64,000 nucleotides of DNA from assembly GCA_026724425.1 (NCBI GenBank), contig JAIUCV010000011.1, positions 8,143,501 to 8,207,500 of the forward strand, written 5' to 3'. The first letter of the stretch is position 1. Each line of letters starts with the position of its first letter. Source of the stretch: Erythrophleum ivorense (Eukaryota > Streptophyta > Magnoliopsida > Fabales > Fabaceae). Positions 60,101-64,000 of this stretch are shown here, one piece after another. The position numbers and the translations under genes are program-made. The notes beneath the pieces are model-generated. The model had not been told where the DNA came from. It worked only from the letters and a program-made list of their open reading frames with translations, and did not search any database.

Positions 60101-63100
60101 TTACATGAAAATGACCGCTATTGACATTTGGCAATGACAAGTCTCTGGTACTTGACTGGAATTTTCTCATCATTTCTGCCATTGATACAAATGGTACCGA
60201 TGCTGGTGTTGGCGTTTCACGAACATAAACCTTTGAATACGATTAAAAAGTTCATAAGCTTTAATCCAAAGTTCAATTAAAAAGAAAAAATTTAAACAAC
60301 CTTACTGGACCAAAAAAAAAAAACTAAACCTTTCTATCCTCCTTGTGACTTTTACTAGCATTTGAAGAGATGCTGGCATTGCTTGTGGCCGAACTCAGTT
60401 TTGACTTGTGCCGCAAATTTTGGGGTTTGACATTCAGAATCTGAAAATTTTTAAAGAAAATTAAGTGTCAGAATTAACGCCTACCACAGAATCAAAAGCT
60501 TGAGTTATTAGCACAGGTACAATTCTTATTTTCTTTTATAGTTTCTAGTGAATTACATTATAAGGCTGCAAAAGGGTGTCAAGGTATGTGAAAGGAATAA
60601 CAAACTTCGGAGTTTGGTTTAGAAAAACGAATGATGTCCAACTAGTTGAATATATACGTTTTTGTCATTGATTAAGCGTCACAAGCTGGAATTCAAGAAC
60701 GCAGGGTATTTTAGCCTAATCTACAATAGAAGCAGAGTATATAGCTACTGCAACTGCAGTTATAATTAACCCATTGGCTTGGAAAGATTTTGGAAGACTT
60801 GCATCAAATACAAGAGAAGGCTACTACCATCTTTTGTCATAACCAATCGCGTATTTCAAATAACACTTTATTAGGGAAGCAGAAAGAGAGGAAGAAGTTA
60901 AAACCAATCCATTTAGTTCAAAGTCAAGTTGCAGACATTTCTAACTAAGGCCTTGTCAAAATCCAGATTTTGAGTTGCTGAAATAGAAAATGGGCATCGC
61001 AGCAAGTTTGTCATGGAGGATTGTGCTAAATAAAGTAACAACACTTGAAGTCAATATTATGATCCTAGAAGTCAAGTAGAAAATCTTATTAAATCTCAGC
61101 CACTAGGAATTTATATTGTTTATCTTAATGGAAACTTGTGAGCTTCTGAATCTCTAGATAAGTACCTGACACAAACAATTCCCTTAGTGGTTGAGACCTA
61201 ATAAGCATGTGCTGTCACTTTTATTCAACACAGAGATCTATGAAGTAAACCAAAATTAAAAATAAAAAAGAAAAGGACAAAAATATTGACAGTTACCTGT
61301 CTTGTTCTTCCTCCTTCCAATTTCTGCCTCTTAATAGCTTGGTTTTCTTGTGATAAGTGGGGAGTCCCAGTGGCGCTCTTCATTGCTGACGACAGGAAAT
61401 GAGCCTTTGTCTTCATTACTGATGACTGTAACTGAGCTTTTGTCTTCACTGCTGATTGATTCTTAACTAAAGCGGCTATCTTTTTAGCTGCTTCTTGCTT
61501 CTTGGAAGTCGTAGTTGTGACTCTTTTCTGCGATGCTATAGGTGGATTGGGTGTGCAAGCTTCTTTACCAACTTCAATAAATGCTCCTCCAGAATTTAAG
61601 CATGCGCCCTCTCCTTTATCAGTATAGCCACTTCTTTCTATTTCACCAGAAACCTGAAAAAAAATAATGATTTATGAGGGGAAAGTGAGAACCAGGAAAC
61701 AAAAAGCTATGAGATTAAAACAATAAAAAGTGCATCACAAATTACCGCATGAAAAGGAGTCATGTAATTTACCTCCTTGCCTTCACTACAATGTGCATCT
61801 TCCTTTAATTTGGCAATCATCCACTGTGGTTGAATATTGTCGCTTAAGCTTGCACCTTCCCCTTCATAATCATTGCCACCTCTTTCCATATTGGCGGAAA
61901 CCTTGAGAAAAGATGATTGATTTATAAGGGAATAGTGAGAACCAGGAAATAACTAGTTAAAAGAAACCAAGAAAGTACAGCAGTAAATACCACATGAGAA
62001 GCAGTTATATCGTTCTCCTCTTTGGCTTCGCTGGAAGGTGGATCTTCCTTTATTTTGGCACTCATGCCCTGTGGTTGAATGTTGGTATCCAAGTTATTAT
62101 TATCAGCTTTTGGATCGGATGGCGCTGATGTCTGGTTAAAACAATTGAAAATCAGTGATGTTAAAGAGGTCATATTATGAGTATTATCACTAACTATTCA
62201 AATTGGAAGTGAGAGTACCTTCTGCACTTTGTCAGCTTCGTTAAAATCGCACAAGCTCTCTACAGTAATAGCTCTGCCACTCTTGATTTTTGGCATGAAC
62301 GCTGCAATAAATTAAAATCCCCACAAAGATCAACTAAACAAGAAACTCAGAAAAACAAAGTAAAACAGGTCTCAAGGTCAAGCATGATTCTAATCCATTC
62401 AATTCACTGACGAGACATAAAGAAAACCAAGCAGTTTAGAAACTGAAAACCATATCTTGTCTCCCACACCCCCCCCCCCCTTAAAAAAAAAAAAAATCAC
62501 CGCTAGTCGCTTCACAAGAGAATAACCCAAGTTCAAGACACTTAATAAAATTGTCCTTGCATTACATAAATTGAATTTTCTATATAGTCGAGTTTAAACT
62601 TTCAAGCTCAAGCATTACAGACTGAATTTTCGGTTCATGCACGAGGCGTAGAACCATACACAACTTAAGGAATATTATAGATCAAATTTCCTTTTAAGAG
62701 AATTCCTAATCAATTCAAAACAAATGCACAGGCCAAACTGAAACCATCTTTTCTTACTGCGGATTTGATCTTTCGTTGATACCTAATGAGGTGAACGAAC
62801 AAAAGTTTACACTATAATTGAACTAACATCATTTTGTCATTTGAAAGTTTGGAAAACGTAAGGTCCTTTCAATTGCGTAGGGAAACCACGAGGAAGATAA
62901 AAGCACAAGAATGTTATGCATTCCATTCCTAGATAAAAGGTAATTTATAGAAATACAATTATGCACAAGAAATTACTTGACAGAGGGCGCTAGTTTGAAT
63001 CAAGTAAAACCTCATTTCTTCTCAACAATCTGCCCTCAGTCAAACATTAAATGCAAGCAAAGTAAGAAATCAGACCATCACTCGACAAAATCTAACAATT

Positions 63101-63519
63101 CGAGAAGCGCAAGAACCAACAAAACTTAAAGAAAAGAAAATTCCTAAATTAATTGATAAATCAACCTTCAATTCAAAATGAATCATCCTAGCCTAACCAA
63201 TTCACTAACCGAGTCAAAAGAGCAACAATTTTGAACTGAAACCCTAGAGCTTCCAAACAAATCCGATTTAACCGGAAATAGAACAGGAGCAGACCATTAA
63301 GGGTGTCAATAATAAATAAAAACCATAAAGGGAAAAGGTTACGACAAGAAGAACCGTACGAGAAGGTGCGTAAGAGAGAGCAGTGTCAAACCAGAGCTCG
63401 GCTCTGCGCGCGTCCTCCTCGGACTCCGCTTTGGTGAAATCGAAGAAGCGTGGTGCCGAGAACTCATAGGTCTCGTCGATCATCGTGATCACGCCGCTGC
63501 TTTCCTCCGACACCGCCAT
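57195..63519 (-). CDS. TPX2: TPX2, spindle assembly factor and Aurora kinase activator
   Basis: Nineteen coding exons (high to low): 63519-63360, 62301-62219, 62131-61991, 61901-61746, 61653-61297, 60440-60330, 60230-60105, 60000-59824, 59351-59289, 59211-59131, 59057-58905, 58824-58693, 58543-58463, 58369-58250, 58154-57988, 57880-57772, 57636-57577, 57497-57403 and 57312-57195. All splice in frame to 829 residues, slightly longer than I expect for the family. The N-terminus 'YEFSAPRFFDF' (18-28) resembles the Aurora-binding segment. Two central importin-binding repeats end in 'KFKARPLNKK' (exon 8) and 'NFKARPLNKK' (exon 11). The C-terminal TPX2 microtubule domain has 'PKANPYPYTTDYPV' and 'PVPEKVRKPLT'. 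It releases from importin near chromatin to nucleate spindle microtubules. Exon 7 could also use a donor at 60115, but only 60105 keeps the frame. Exons 3-5 carry an internal duplication. Confidence 0.95.
59599..59803. repeat. 108-bp tandem duplication in TPX2 intron 8
   Basis: 'agggtcttgtagttgtaatt' at 59599 recurs as 'agggtcttgtagtcgtaatt' at 59707, and the copies stay nearly identical through 'ttatgcaca(t/c)aaagg' (only a few differences). Low divergence indicates a recent event. It is intronic, a few bases from the exon 8 donor. Confidence 0.95.
61650..62131 (-). repeat. ~245-250-bp tandem duplication spanning TPX2 exons 3-5
   Basis: Both exon and intron sequence repeat. 'gtgagaaccaggaaa' lies at 61685 and 61935 (intron, 250 apart), and 'ctgtggttgaat' at 61824 and 62069 (exon, 245 apart). 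At protein level 'NIQPQGMSAKIKED' in exon 3 matches 'NIQPQWMIAKLKED' in exon 4, and the starts of exon 4 (VSANMERGG...GEGASL) and exon 5 (VSGEIERSG...GEGACL) match each other. Both exons keep the frame. Confidence 0.9.
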
Positions 63520-64000
63520 TTTCAGTTTCAGTTTTCTGATAGACTTTACTGCTTTAAAAGAGGAATCAGAGATCTCCGTGGCTTATGAAGAAGACCGAAG
63601 AGAAAGTGTGAGAGATACGAGAGAGTGGGGGGAGAGATTGTAACGTTCAGATTTCTAACGGTCGAAAAATTTGAATTTGGGGCCAGGTCCCTTAACGGTA
63701 TGGCTACAAATGGTTGTATCTGTCCAAAGTGTAAAAGAAATTTCTAACGGCCATTTCCCAATTCTCACGCTCCATTACAACCTCAAACGGTGTCGTTTTG
63801 AACAACGTAAAGGGCCTTCACTTTGTCCACGTAACGTGGCAGCTTCCTACTGGTCACTGAATTTATTTTATTTTATTTTTATATTTTTTTTCCTAAAAAC
63901 TATGTAACATGTAATACTTGTCCAGAATAATCTGCAAATACAAAATGCAGTTGAAGAGAGAAAAGAATATAATATGAATTTTTTGCTGTACAATGCAGTG
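63520..64000 (-). promoter_or_regulatory. Promoter and 5' leader of TPX2 with MSA elements
   Basis: The region upstream of the TPX2 ATG has a Ser/GA-rich leader (to about 63640) and then several AACGG cores on the + strand: 63654-63664, 63694-63698, 63743-63753 and 63786-63790. AACGG is the core of the mitosis-specific activator (MSA) bound by MYB3R factors, which suits a G2/M gene. Further upstream is AT-rich, with no other gene to the window end. Confidence 0.65.
63743..63753 (+). promoter_or_regulatory. MSA element, exact match to YCYAACGGYYA
   Basis: TCTAACGGCCA fits all eleven positions of the consensus and lies about 225 bp upstream of the TPX2 start codon. A second copy at 63654-63664 (TCTAACGGTCG) fits ten of eleven. 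MSA elements are known to act in either orientation. Confidence 0.7.

Overview
This window is eukaryotic nuclear DNA, almost certainly from a eudicot plant. The coding parts are split into many short exons with canonical GT...AG introns, the intergenic DNA is very AT-rich, and the mobile elements are all plant types. The species cannot be named from the sequence alone.

Three protein-coding genes can be read with confidence. (1) A mitochondrial ADP/ATP carrier (AAC) gene on the + strand (coding exons 25831-27997, 380 residues, with a 5'-UTR intron). (2) A RING1-type Polycomb repressive complex 1 (PRC1) E3 ligase gene on the + strand (ten coding exons, 48962-56004, 484 residues). (3) A TPX2 spindle-assembly gene on the - strand (19 coding exons, 63519-57195, 829 residues). 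The last two lie tail to tail about 1.2 kb apart. As I recall, RING1B and TPX2 are also immediate neighbours in Arabidopsis, so this looks like a conserved pair. A second AAC copy, inverted relative to the first and still carrying its introns, runs off the left edge (1 to about 1825). Its first coding exon ends in an in-frame TAG.

The remainder is largely a record of transposable elements. From left to right it holds: a complete solo-LTR-like element with a perfect 5-bp target duplication (3146-5894); a decayed PIF/Harbinger transposase (8712-7898, - strand); a 341-bp tandem duplication (9988-10667); a second solo-LTR-like element (11451-14334); an LTR-like fragment (about 15281-17290); a Mutator-like (MULE) transposase fossil followed by a plant mobile domain (PMD) fossil (about 19.4-22.9 kb); a full-length but inactivated Ty3/gypsy chromovirus (29350-34978); an RNase H fossil on the - strand (about 37.25-36.7 kb); a non-autonomous element with long inverted arms (about 38.0-39.4 kb); and a LINE fossil (about 41.3-44.8 kb). 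Small AT-rich MITE-like repeats recur across the window, including inside gene introns.

The most unusual signals are these. Each solo LTR carries an array of about ten 10-12-bp palindromes, with a CTATAG core in one and a CCGCGG core in the other. The AAC duplication has its breakpoint almost exactly at the TATA box, which separates the copy from the telo-box/site II promoter. A roughly 250-bp exon-plus-intron tandem duplication has enlarged the N-terminal half of TPX2. The TPX2 promoter carries an exact mitosis-specific activator (MSA) element. I found no coherent undescribed multi-gene system; the novelty is structural.
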